Notes: generated from the sequence alone by a model not told the origin. A DNA stretch of 13,109 bases from Planctomycetota bacterium (GCA_015485455.1 WFTN01000077.1:1-13109); one strand, 5' to 3'; shown: positions 1 to 7,611, numbered from the stretch's first letter. Numbers and translations are program-made.

Positions 1-1509
1 AACACGAACATAAACATAGGAATTGGCCGGGTCCGGGGTAACGGAGGAATTACTGGTGTCGACCCGCAAATGATTGACATACTGGGCATCTATAGCCGCA
101 GGAATCCCGTCGGGAAACTCGATTGCTATGGGCTGGGGAACATAAGAAGCCAAGTCAACATCGAGTTCATAGAGTTGAACGTTATTGGTGGCATCTGGCG
201 AAACCCGCACATAGTAAGTACCGGCCAAAGGCAAATTGATGCTATTCAAAGATTCGTTTTGTCCAGCCGGGTTCCCGTTCGACAACCCCAAGATAGTGAA
301 ACCATCGGAATCAAGAAATTCCAAAGTGAGGTCACTGATTGTCAGAGAATTAAAACTCGTCCCCGCAGAGCAAGCGCCACCCCCACCTTGAGGCCCCTCG
401 AGATAGGTCAAGCCAATCGGCCGCAAAGTGAGATTCACGGTCTTGGGGGAATTGATCGTGAAACGATAGACATCCAAGTCACTATTATCATCGGTAGAGA
501 CGTTCGCCACCGTGGTGACACCATCGCCCAAGGCCCCGAGATTCGTCGCGTTACCCACGGTGTCGTTGGGCTCCGAGTTATCGCCATACTGTCGTTGAGC
601 CCCCAAAATCTCGTCATGCTGGGGGCCCAAAAAACTGGTTACCAAAGAAGGTTCCATAAGCTTGGTACCGTCCTGAGGACAGACATGAGAAAAACCCAAA
701 CCATGACCATGCTCATGAGACACCACATTGCGTAAGGCCCGAGAATCATTGGCAGCAGAGGAGTAACTTGGGTCCGCAGAATCAAGGACCATGTCACCAT
801 CGTTTGGAAAAGAGTTGTAGGCAAGGATGGAGCCGCCCCCACCACCTGCCCCATCAATAAACTTGCCGCTGATGCGAATGTCACCGCGAACCCCCACAAC
901 GCCGTTGGCAGTGGACAGGGTTACCCCGTCATCATTAGGCTCATAGACATAGGTGATTCCAGTGGCATCACTCCAGCGGGCAAACTCTTCGGCGAAAATC
1001 TGTTGCCAAACTGCTGGGCTACCATAGATGCCATTGAGCCAAGCAAAGAGATTACTGTTGGCGCCGGGTTCACCCACACCATTGGGAACAAACGTCCCGT
1101 CGGGAACAAAACTATAAGTCAACGTCGTCACATCTCCTTGCCCAAGGCCACCGCCAGAGATGGCCGTATTCGACCAACGAATGCCCGTTTGATATTCGGG
1201 AAGATTGGACTGGCCCAGAGAAATCGCTGCATTGAATGCATCAATCGTCTCCGGGTCTGTAGGGGCTGTATCCCAACAAGCGGCGACGGGCGCCATCTCA
1301 GATCCCTCATTTCTCTTGACGATATGCACCAGCATTTTTTGGTGCATAGGAGCCATCCGATCGAATCCCTCCCGAGAGATAATCTCCTTCACCACACCAT
1401 AGTTCTGGTCGTCCATATCTTCGGAGAATCGGTTCTGGAAGAAAGAACCCAGTATCATCAACGACAGCACGAGGCCAACACGGAAAATGGCAGGGATACT
1501 TGAAGGCAT
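1..1509 (-). CDS. Secreted matrixin-type (M10) zinc metalloprotease with PPC domain, 3' end cut by window
   Basis: The frame stays open from the ATG at 1509 to the window edge: 503 codons, with the C-terminus missing. GGAG lies a few bases upstream of the ATG. Residues 1-23 form a basic start plus hydrophobic segment typical of an export signal. The catalytic region runs roughly from 105 to 300. It holds the metzincin zinc motif HEHGHGLGFSH (H265, E266, H269, G272, H275) and a downstream Met-turn candidate, M285 in LMEP. A segment starting EPNDTVGNATN near residue 312 and continuing to DVYRF matches the start of a bacterial pre-peptidase C-terminal (PPC) domain. By family knowledge this is an endopeptidase acting on proteins outside the cytoplasm; its substrate is unknown. 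No canonical PRCG cysteine switch is visible; the only early cysteine is C78. It lies downstream of, and on the same strand as, the radical SAM gene, but 219 bp separate them. The zinc-protease assignment is firm; the subfamily is less so. Confidence 0.9.
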   Translation of the reverse strand, partial: MPSSIPAIFRVGLVLSLMILGSFFQNRFSEDMDDQNYGVVKEIISREGFDRMAPMHQKMLVHIVKRNEGSEMAPVAACWDTAPTDPETIDAFNAAISLGQSNLPEYQTGIRWSNTAISGGGLGQGDVTTLTYSFVPDGTFVPNGVGEPGANSNLFAWLNGIYGSPAVWQQIFAEEFARWSDATGITYVYEPNDDGVTLSTANGVVGVRGDIRISGKFIDGAGGGGGSILAYNSFPNDGDMVLDSADPSYSSAANDSRALRNVVSHEHGHGLGFSHVCPQDGTKLMEPSLVTSFLGPQHDEILGAQRQYGDNSEPNDTVGNATNLGALGDGVTTVANVSTDDNSDLDVYRFTINSPKTVNLTLRPIGLTYLEGPQGGGGACSAGTSFNSLTISDLTLEFLDSDGFTILGLSNGNPAGQNESLNSINLPLAGTYYVRVSPDATNNVQLYELDVDLASYVPQPIAIEFPDGIPAAIDAQYVNHLRVDTSNSSVTPDPANSYVYVRV

Positions 1510-1637
1510 CCTTCTCTCCTCAAAATGGGGATCGACTTCTTGGTCAACAATAATGGGCAAGCACAGTCTCTCTGTGACAGCTGCTGGCACGCCCAACCCA
1601 CCGCAGTAACAAAACGGTGAATTCCAAGATTCAAATT

Positions 1638-1665
1638 ATCATAGAGCGATTGGCCAAATGCGCAA
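1638..1665 (-). promoter_or_regulatory. Possible sigma70-like promoter of the M10 protease gene
   Basis: On the minus strand TTGCGC (1665-1660) is followed by a 16-bp spacer and TATGAT (1643-1638); the overlapping hexamer GATAAT is an alternative -10. It lies about 130 bp upstream of the protease ATG, implying a long leader. The match is imperfect, so this is a weak prediction. I see nothing else recognisable in the rest of the 1510-1728 gap. Confidence 0.25.
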
Positions 1666-1676
1666 AGCAAAACCTT

Positions 1677-1692
1677 GGGGGAAGTAGCCCCC
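1677..1692 (-). terminator. Weak hairpin downstream of the radical SAM gene
   Basis: GGGGG and CCCCC arms enclose a 6-base loop about 37 bp past the radical SAM stop codon. On the minus strand the stem is followed by AAGG and then TTTT, so the U-tract is displaced and short. A second imperfect hairpin (1712-1730, GAATCTC/GAGACTC arms) overlaps the stop codon itself. Either could slow or end transcription before the M10 protease gene; neither is a strong intrinsic terminator. Confidence 0.3.
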
Positions 1693-1728
1693 TCCTGCCC
1701 CTATGCACCATGAATCTCGTTTAGAGAC

Positions 1729-3366
1729 TCAATCAAGACTGTACTGTTCGAGATTATCTGGGCTAGCATTACTGGCCATTTTGCGTCGCTCCCATTCAAC
1801 GAAATCGGAATGCACCGCCATAACATGGCTGTAGCGCACACTATAATGAGGGAGACCTTGCTTCATGAATTGCTCAGACACCTGGCGATCGCGGTCTTGG
1901 ATTTTGTCTTTACACTGATCCCACTGAACGCGATCCATGGCTTCCAGTTCTTCTACCAGCTCCCGATAACGGGGTGCCGTTGGCCAATCCGTCTCAGCAT
2001 TCACCCACCAGTGGAAACACTTACCCAATTTCTCAATCAAAAGATCGTGTTCAGCTCCGAACTTGAGACAAGAACCATCGAAGTAGTTGCCCATCCCTTT
2101 CGCTTTTTCTGGGTCGATGAGATCGGCTTCCATGGTGATGCGATGGCCAGCCGTTCCTGGGAATGGAAAAAAGATCGCCCATCGGAAGCGCCCCATCTTA
2201 ACCCGAGCGCAAAGTCGAATCGTCTCTTTGATTTGTTCCCAGCTTTCATGGGGCAATGCGAACATGACAAAGGCTGAGGTATGAAGGTTGAACTTGTGGG
2301 CCGCTTGAAAAGAGGCTTCAATTTTGTCGTTGGTCATATAACGCCAAAGAACTTGACGCCGAATTTCAGGACTACCACTCTCCAAACCATACTTGACAAT
2401 CATACAGCCAGCACGGGCCAAGTTCCCAGCCATCTCTTCGTCGAATTTCTGCACATGAGCATTCACCACAAAAGGTAAATTGATCTCAGCTTCGATATAG
2501 GCTTGGCAAAACTCTTTGACGTATTGACGATTCAAAGTAAATAGGTCGTCGTCAAAAATAAGCGTCGTCATGTGGGGATGTCGACGTTTGAGCTCTTTGA
2601 TTTCGTCAAGAATCCGACGAAAATCGTAGTGGCGCAGGTACTCTTTTCCTTTGCTCGCCGCACCATCTTCCAAATAGCGATCAACGATCTCTTGATTAAA
2701 GCAATAGGTGCATTTATAGGGACATCCACGGGATGTGAGCATGCCCATCCAACCATTGCGTTCGCGAATGATGTGGTCCAAGTCGAAGAGGTCATAGTCT
2801 TTGCCAGGAAGCTCTGTCAACTCAGGAAAAGCCCCGACCTTGTTGACAATCGGACCACTGCCACCATAGCTCAACGGCTCTGACCCAAGGGCACAGGTGA
2901 CCCGCCCCAACACCCGATCAATACGATTCGCCGGAATGCGCATATTGGCAACGGACGTGGGGTCTTCCTCTGCCACTAATTTCTCGACCAAATCGAGCAT
3001 GGCGAGCTCACCTTCGCCAACGCAGACAAAGTCAAAGGCCCCATCTTCGGTAACCTTTTCCGGAACCATGGTACAGTGCACGCCACCAACAACCGTCGTG
3101 ATATCGAAATCAGCATCAAGGCGACCCGCCATCTCAACACACCAGTCATATTGCTGACTCATAGCGGAAAAACCGATGACCCCTGGGTCATAGTCTTCGA
3201 CCAGTTCCTTCAACTCATCGTAGGTGGGAATTGGCCAGAGTTTCTCACAGACGTGGAGGAGTTTCGTTTCGTGACCGGCGGCCTTTAAGACCCCACTGAT
3301 CGCTGCCAAACCGTGGTTAATGCCCGCAGGGCAATCAATGCTGGGATAAACGAATAAGACCCGCAT
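1729..3366 (-). CDS. B12-binding domain radical SAM protein
   Basis: This 545-residue protein has an N-terminal cobalamin-binding-type Rossmann domain (about 1-140: MRVLFVYPS start, IGFSAMS near 64, GGVHCTMVPE at 94-103, GEGE at 117-120). A radical SAM barrel follows, with the cluster-binding motif CPYKCTYC (C215, C219, C222) and the glycine/acid segment YGLESGS around 326-332. By family knowledge the cysteines hold a 4Fe-4S cluster that cleaves S-adenosylmethionine; class members often methylate or rearrange unreactive carbons. The substrate cannot be read from sequence. The DxHxxG histidine that ligates cobalamin in methionine synthase is not seen, which is common in this class. The ATG at 3366 is preferred because MRVLFVYP is the usual domain start. 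An in-frame TTG at 3447 would add 27 residues with no family character. GGAG lies 12 bases before the ATG, a long spacing. The C-terminal 100 residues (HWWVN, WPTAPRYRELVEELE) are helical and unassigned. Confidence 0.9.
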   Translation of the reverse strand: MRVLFVYPSIDCPAGINHGLAAISGVLKAAGHETKLLHVCEKLWPIPTYDELKELVEDYDPGVIGFSAMSQQYDWCVEMAGRLDADFDITTVVGGVHCTMVPEKVTEDGAFDFVCVGEGELAMLDLVEKLVAEEDPTSVANMRIPANRIDRVLGRVTCALGSEPLSYGGSGPIVNKVGAFPELTELPGKDYDLFDLDHIIRERNGWMGMLTSRGCPYKCTYCFNQEIVDRYLEDGAASKGKEYLRHYDFRRILDEIKELKRRHPHMTTLIFDDDLFTLNRQYVKEFCQAYIEAEINLPFVVNAHVQKFDEEMAGNLARAGCMIVKYGLESGSPEIRRQVLWRYMTNDKIEASFQAAHKFNLHTSAFVMFALPHESWEQIKETIRLCARVKMGRFRWAIFFPFPGTAGHRITMEADLIDPEKAKGMGNYFDGSCLKFGAEHDLLIEKLGKCFHWWVNAETDWPTAPRYRELVEELEAMDRVQWDQCKDKIQDRDRQVSEQFMKQGLPHYSVRYSHVMAVHSDFVEWERRKMASNASPDNLEQYSLD

Positions 3367-3517
3367 TTCGGCGCAAAACTCCAAGATTCGTAGCAAAGAG
3401 CCCAATCCCAAGATTGAGGCTTCGTTCTCATGTTGTAGCCGACCCAAGCGACAGGAGCAAATCCCATATCAGACAGAGTCAGAGGGAACTTCGGGCTATG
3501 GGCTCCTCGCCCATCAG

Positions 3518-3532
3518 GCTATACTCAGGCCC
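3518..3532 (+). promoter_or_regulatory. Promoter-like motif (TATACT plus GGCCC) upstream of the C25 protease
   Basis: GCTATACTCAGGCCC contains a good -10-like hexamer, TATACT (3520-3525), followed two bases later by GGCCC. A nearly identical 15-mer (13 of 15 bases) lies in front of lysS at 10159-10173. No convincing -35 hexamer is visible 16-18 bp upstream. The motif ends 47 bases before the C25 start codon. The 3367-3579 divergent gap also contains a 6-bp hairpin (3498-3514) without a T-tract, and nothing else I can name. Confidence 0.35.
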
Positions 3533-3579
3533 ACGGTCAGGATAAATACTGACCACCTAATACAACGAAGGGCTACACC

Positions 3580-6255
3580 ATGGCGCACACGCGATTGATT
3601 TTGAAACTTGCCTGCTTTCTTTTTCTTGGCATGACGATTCATGCTCAATCCACCAGCCCAGGTGTCCGAATCGAGGTAAATCGGGACGGTCTCTATGAAG
3701 TCACATGGAATGACATCGCCCATCTGGTGAATGGTCGCCCCCTCAATTCTGAGCGCATGCGTCTGATGAAAGGGCGATTGGAGACGCCCATGACGTTTCG
3801 CTCTCTCAACGGCGGGCGCTTTGATCGCTCAAGCAGTTTCATTTTCTACGGCGAAGCTAGTGCCAGCCCTTACTCCAAGAACGGCGTCTACCACCTGGAA
3901 TTCAAACCCAGAACCAACCGCATTCGCGTTTATCGCCCCCGGCCCACGGCTGAGACCTTGAAAGAATGTTTCTTAGAGCAAGAGTTTGAGAAGGACCTCA
4001 TCTATGACCCCATGAAAACCGTGCGCGCCGACCTCTTAGACCTGAAACGAGAAGACCGCACACATTGGTTTTGGGCCCGCATCCCCCCGGCGGTAAACAA
4101 GCCAGGCTCACCGACCAAGAACTTTGCCAGTTTCTTGCTGCACACCTCTCCCCGCCCGCGGCCGGTGGACAAGGTCCAGGCGAAGCTCGTTGTTCGACTC
4201 AGAGGCCCTGCATCACAGAGCGCCAAACAGGAAATGGTTTGCGAACTTGCCGGAAAATTCGTCGGTCGTAAAACCTGGGTCGGCGGCAACCAGATAGAAG
4301 TTTCATTTGATGTCCCTACCGAGCTGGTCAAGAGTGCAACCGTATTGACCATCCGCAACGTCTCTCGCCAAGTCACTTGGAAAGACAAGGGAAACCAAGT
4401 CAATCCAATTCGCAGAAACGACCTCTTGGTCGATTCCGTTTCCCTCACCTACAAAACGCTTCTCACCGGTCCGACAACAAAACAACCCCAAATCCTCTAC
4501 CAACTCCATGTGCCTCAGGCCTCATCCTCAGTTGGACTTCATTTCGTTGGTGTTGGGACAAGACGCAATCGATTCTACGACGTCAATCGTCGAGCTTGGC
4601 TTGAAGGCTCCACGGTCGACTGTAGCCCTCAGAAGATAAAGAAAATCATCGCCGTCAGTTTCGACGGTTATTTCAAACCGGCCAAGTTGTCTGCTTGGAC
4701 AAAACGCGATCTCAGAGGTGAAACAGCCGGAGCTGATTGGGTTTGCATTACCTTGGAACGCCACAAGCCCTACCTATCAGCATTGGTCGATCTTCGCCAC
4801 TCTCAGGGTCTCAAAACCATGGTGGTGACAGACCGAGAGATCTACGACAGCTTCAACAACGGTGTGTTCTCGCCTCTGGCAATTCGCGACTTCCTCACCG
4901 CAGCCTCCGCCACATGGAAAACAAGGCCTCGCTACATCCTCTTGGTGGGCGACGCTGACCGAGATGTGGATTGGCACTCAGAAAAGCCCGTTTTGCCAAC
5001 AATGGAAACCATGACGTACTACAATGGGGAAACCAGCAGTGATGCCGCCTTCCTGCCGAAAGATTCCCAGAGCATGTCAATCGGCCGCTTCCCCGCTCGC
5101 CGAGAAGATGAAGTCCTCAAAATGGTCAAACGCACCGTCGACTACGAAACAAAACCTATTACCGGCCCCTGGAACAAGAGGCTGAACTTCATTGCCAGTG
5201 AAGGTCGTTTCGGCCCAGTCGTGGATGCCCTGCTTGAGAACTACGCACGGAAGATACTCACCCATGTGATTCCGGCAAGCTACGACGTGACCATGACCTA
5301 TGCGAATCGCAATTCCAAATACCTCTACCCCCCAGCAGAATTCAACAAGAAGGTTATCGAACGCCTCAACGAGGGTTCTTTGGTCTACACCTACATGGGA
5401 CATGGATATCCTCGAGGATTCGATCGCTTGCGTATCGGCAAGAAGCGCTTCCCCATTTTAGACATCCGGGACGTCCCACAGGTGGATGCGGGCTTTGCTT
5501 CACCCCTGATGACCATTGTCGCCTGCAGCACCGCACACTTTGACAACCCAGACCGGGATAGCATCGGTGAAGAGCTCATGCGGCGCACCCATGGTCCCCT
5601 AGCACTCATCGGCTCCACCAGGATCTCCCACCCTTTCGCCAACTCTCTGCTGAGCAAGTCCCTCCTCGCCGGGCTGTTCAAAGAAGACGGAAGGACTATT
5701 GGCGAGGTTCTCAGGTCAGCGCAGCAGTTCATAGTATCGGATTGGAGAAAAGACCCCATGTCGCAGATTGCGGGGAGCCTCACCAAAGGCTTGGATATCG
5801 ACCGGTTGATGAAAGACCACCAACACATGTATGTCCTCTTCGGCGATCCTGCAACGAGACTAAGGAAGCCCATTCCGAGCATCACTCTCAACGCCCAGGA
5901 GACAGCCAACCCCGGAGACACAATCATCATCCAAGGGGCAACGGAGATGAAGGCAGATGAAGACGTCTGGGTGACCATCGAGGCCAAACGAGACCGCATC
6001 ATCTTCCCCTTGGCCCAAGTCAAACCTGGTCAAGAAGGCCAAGACGAGTTGATCAAGAAAAACTACCAAGCAGCGAACCACAAGGTCGTCGCTCACGGAA
6101 AGACAATAGTGAAAGACGGTAAGTTCAGCATCAACCTAGTGCTGCCATCTTCCCTTTCCCCTGGAGACTACTTCATCAAAGCCTTCATTGCTGGGCAAGA
6201 AAAAACACAGTCAGGCTCAAAGAGTCTGACTGTGCCACAATTGAACGGGAAGTAG
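3580..6255 (+). CDS. Secreted C25 (gingipain-type) cysteine peptidase
   Basis: This 891-residue protein starts with a signal peptide (1-23, LACFLFLGMTIHAQ). Residues 24 to about 380 are beta-rich and unassigned and could be a propeptide or adhesion region. The C25 catalytic domain runs from about 385 to 765: a Rossmann-like start (YLSALVDLRHSQGLKTMVV), YILLVGDADRD (452-462), a GRFPAR segment (502-507), then MGHG with the likely catalytic H608, VACSTAHFD with the likely nucleophile C649, and a closing LFGDPATRL segment (753-761). By family knowledge this His/Cys pair cleaves peptide bonds; specificity (Arg, Lys or other) cannot be inferred. Residues about 767-891 look like a beta-sandwich module (NPGDTIIIQG, SPGDYFIKAFIAG). 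No type IX secretion sorting domain is recognisable. GAAGGG lies 7 bases before the ATG. The gene is divergent from the radical SAM gene and converges on the lipoprotein gene, with only 5 bp between stop codons. Confidence 0.88.
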   Translation: MAHTRLILKLACFLFLGMTIHAQSTSPGVRIEVNRDGLYEVTWNDIAHLVNGRPLNSERMRLMKGRLETPMTFRSLNGGRFDRSSSFIFYGEASASPYSKNGVYHLEFKPRTNRIRVYRPRPTAETLKECFLEQEFEKDLIYDPMKTVRADLLDLKREDRTHWFWARIPPAVNKPGSPTKNFASFLLHTSPRPRPVDKVQAKLVVRLRGPASQSAKQEMVCELAGKFVGRKTWVGGNQIEVSFDVPTELVKSATVLTIRNVSRQVTWKDKGNQVNPIRRNDLLVDSVSLTYKTLLTGPTTKQPQILYQLHVPQASSSVGLHFVGVGTRRNRFYDVNRRAWLEGSTVDCSPQKIKKIIAVSFDGYFKPAKLSAWTKRDLRGETAGADWVCITLERHKPYLSALVDLRHSQGLKTMVVTDREIYDSFNNGVFSPLAIRDFLTAASATWKTRPRYILLVGDADRDVDWHSEKPVLPTMETMTYYNGETSSDAAFLPKDSQSMSIGRFPARREDEVLKMVKRTVDYETKPITGPWNKRLNFIASEGRFGPVVDALLENYARKILTHVIPASYDVTMTYANRNSKYLYPPAEFNKKVIERLNEGSLVYTYMGHGYPRGFDRLRIGKKRFPILDIRDVPQVDAGFASPLMTIVACSTAHFDNPDRDSIGEELMRRTHGPLALIGSTRISHPFANSLLSKSLLAGLFKEDGRTIGEVLRSAQQFIVSDWRKDPMSQIAGSLTKGLDIDRLMKDHQHMYVLFGDPATRLRKPIPSITLNAQETANPGDTIIIQGATEMKADEDVWVTIEAKRDRIIFPLAQVKPGQEGQDELIKKNYQAANHKVVAHGKTIVKDGKFSINLVLPSSLSPGDYFIKAFIAGQEKTQSGSKSLTVPQLNGK
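6200..6234 (-). terminator. Intrinsic terminator of the queC-lipoprotein operon, inside the C25 coding sequence
   Basis: On the minus strand a 13-bp stem (arms 6222-6234 and 6206-6218, one G-T wobble pair) with a 3-base loop (6219-6221) is followed directly by six T residues (6205-6200). This is a textbook rho-independent terminator, about 27 bp past the lipoprotein stop codon. The same bases encode the C-terminal segment KTQSGSKSLTV of the C25 protease on the plus strand. Plus-strand transcripts would form the stem but have no U-tract after it. Confidence 0.8.
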
Positions 6256-6260
6256 CGGTC

Positions 6261-6833
6261 CTATTTTCGAGGCAAGCGGGACAAGGCGGTTTCCGCCAAG
6301 AGACGAGCTGCGGCAATGTTGTTACCGCTCACAGCCTTGCCCCCATGGGGAGCTTCGACAATCAGTTGATAATCACGGCAGGTGTAACGCCAAAGCAAGG
6401 TACTCTTGTCGGGAGACTTCAACTCAAACGTCGCGGTGGCGTAGATGACGCCCCGGCGTTCCAATCTCGAAGTATCCCATTGCAAGACCGATACGGACAT
6501 AAGTGCATCCGTGTCCATGGAACGAGGATCTGACAACCGCTCGTCAACCCAGTTTTCGCGGGGGGCTGCGTAGTCTTTCCGCTCGATCAAATACCGCCTG
6601 ATCATCCGTCGCATTTTGCGGGCCGGAAGTTGCCTTTCTTCAATGCTTTCAGCCATGACAGCCGGTCCCATATCCACAGGCTCAACTACGATCTCCGTGA
6701 CATTGAGGCCTTCGAGCTCATCGCCGGTCCGATAGTCTTCGTCAGAATGGCGGATCTCTGTGGACTGACAGCCCCCTAGGAAGAATATGGAAAGCACGAG
6801 GGTCGCGAGGGTGGTTGATTTGAGGATCTTCAT
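6261..6833 (-). CDS. Small outer-membrane-type lipoprotein
   Basis: This 190-residue protein has a lipoprotein signal peptide with lipobox LGGC: a charged start, a hydrophobic stretch 8-19, and lipidated C22. Gln follows the cysteine rather than Asp, which by the E. coli rule favours the outer membrane. The mature part is mixed alpha/beta: VTEIVVEPVDMG near 45-56, a basic helix RKMRRMIRRYLIERKDY at 72-88, and a strand pair MSVSVLQWD...GVIYATATFELKS. This last pattern, ending TLLWRYTCRD, is reminiscent of small lipoproteins such as the GNA1162/DUF799 type, but I cannot confirm a family. The C-terminus (IAAARLLAETALSRLP) is helical. Its ATG overlaps the queC stop as ATGA (6833-6830), so translation is probably coupled. 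The function is unknown; a cell-envelope role is inferred only from the lipobox. Confidence 0.82.
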   Translation of the reverse strand: MKILKSTTLATLVLSIFFLGGCQSTEIRHSDEDYRTGDELEGLNVTEIVVEPVDMGPAVMAESIEERQLPARKMRRMIRRYLIERKDYAAPRENWVDERLSDPRSMDTDALMSVSVLQWDTSRLERRGVIYATATFELKSPDKSTLLWRYTCRDYQLIVEAPHGGKAVSGNNIAAARLLAETALSRLPRK

Positions 6834-7546
6834 CGTTTCAGTCTCTTTCGACGGTCTTGATACCAGGCACGAGCATCCGCTGCATCAATGGCTCGGTCGA
6901 ATCGTTTACAGCTCTCGCATTCGCCACAAACTTGGTCGCCTCCGTCATAGCAAGACCAAGCCAATTCCAGCGGTAAATCCCGTTCTTTGGCGGCCGAGAC
7001 AATCTGCTCTTTGGTCCACGCCAAAGTTGGGGCTATCACCTGAACACCATTGGCGGTGGAATACTGCAGAGCCTGATTCTGCTTCGAAACAAAATCAGCG
7101 GAATTGTCCGGAAAAGTCCGGGCTTCCTCCGCATTGAAACCGACGACAAGGACATCGGCCTTGAGTTTTTCTGCCCATGCCGCACCAATGGCGATAAAGA
7201 TACCATTGCGATTCGGCACCCAAACGTGATTCGCGCTTTCTTGGGCCAAGTCTGGTTGGTCCAAATCAGCTGTTTTTGGCGTTGGCAGCGTTTGAGCAAC
7301 ATCCGTCAGCGGCCCACTGGTGAACTCCCGAAAGAAGGGTAGGAACACCGTTCGATGTTCAATCCCCATCCCTGAGGCAATGCCGTAAGATGCGGCTAAT
7401 TCACGTCTTCGGGCTCTTTGGCCATAGTCGAAACTCATAGCCAAGAGCACGTCATATTCTTCGGCGGCCAGATACGAGGCCACGGTGGAATCCAATCCAC
7501 CGGAAAGCATCAAAAGGGCCGTCTTTTTGTCCCGGGTTTCAGTCAT
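6830..7546 (-). CDS. queC: 7-cyano-7-deazaguanine synthase (preQ0 synthase)
   Basis: This 238-residue protein has the usual QueC length. It shows the PP-loop ATP-binding motif SGGLDST (15-21), FDYGQRARRRE (39-49), VPNRNGIF (110-117), GFNAEEARTFPD (136-147) and the zinc-binding cysteines C199, C207, C210 and C213 in the SCYDGGDQVCGECESC segment. QueC converts 7-carboxy-7-deazaguanine and ammonia to preQ0 with ATP, in the cytoplasm, on the route to queuosine in tRNA. The ATG at 7546 has AGGGA about 6 bases upstream. An in-frame TTG at 7615 would add 23 residues, but it lies at the predicted -35 box, so it is rejected. No queD, queE or queF is within the window; the partners must be elsewhere or preQ0 precursors salvaged. 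The downstream lipoprotein gene overlaps by 4 bases. Confidence 0.95.
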   Translation of the reverse strand: MTETRDKKTALLMLSGGLDSTVASYLAAEEYDVLLAMSFDYGQRARRRELAASYGIASGMGIEHRTVFLPFFREFTSGPLTDVAQTLPTPKTADLDQPDLAQESANHVWVPNRNGIFIAIGAAWAEKLKADVLVVGFNAEEARTFPDNSADFVSKQNQALQYSTANGVQVIAPTLAWTKEQIVSAAKERDLPLELAWSCYDGGDQVCGECESCKRFDRAIDAADARAWYQDRRKRLKR

Positions 7547-7583
7547 CTTGATCCCTGCTCCAATACCATGTCGGCAACGGGCC

Positions 7584-7611
7584 ATAATAGGGAGCGCAGA
7601 CCTATGATCAA
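7584..7611 (-). promoter_or_regulatory. Probable sigma70-type promoter of queC-lipoprotein
   Basis: On the minus strand TTGATC (7611-7606), a 16-bp spacer and TATTAT (7589-7584) form a reasonable promoter. Transcription would start near 7577, about 30 bases before the queC ATG, leaving the AGGGA site in the leader. GGCCC follows the -10 directly, as it does near the lysS and C25 -10-like hexamers. Confidence 0.5.

Noticed and set aside
70..735. 221-codon plus-strand open frame
   Set aside because: It lies antisense to the M10 protease, whose zinc motif and PPC domain fix the real frame; the translation has no domain character.
767..1160. Possible type IX secretion context suggested by a gingipain-like protease
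   Set aside because: No sorting domain or Por/Gld gene is visible in the window, so the route cannot be claimed.
1458..1670. 70-codon minus-strand open frame covering most of the gap upstream of the M10 protease
   Set aside because: It overlaps the start of the protease gene in another frame, has no ribosome site and no recognisable protein character.
3367..3447. 27-residue N-terminal extension of the radical SAM protein from a TTG codon
   Set aside because: The B12 domain normally starts at MRVLFVYP, and the extension has no family character.
3498..3514. Hairpin ATGGGC/GCCCAT between the radical SAM and C25 genes
   Set aside because: The 6-bp stem has no T-tract and lies between divergent genes, where a terminator would make no sense; probably chance or a minor operator.
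5391..6023. 210-codon minus-strand open frame
   Set aside because: It lies antisense to the C25 catalytic domain and has the composition expected of a shadow frame.
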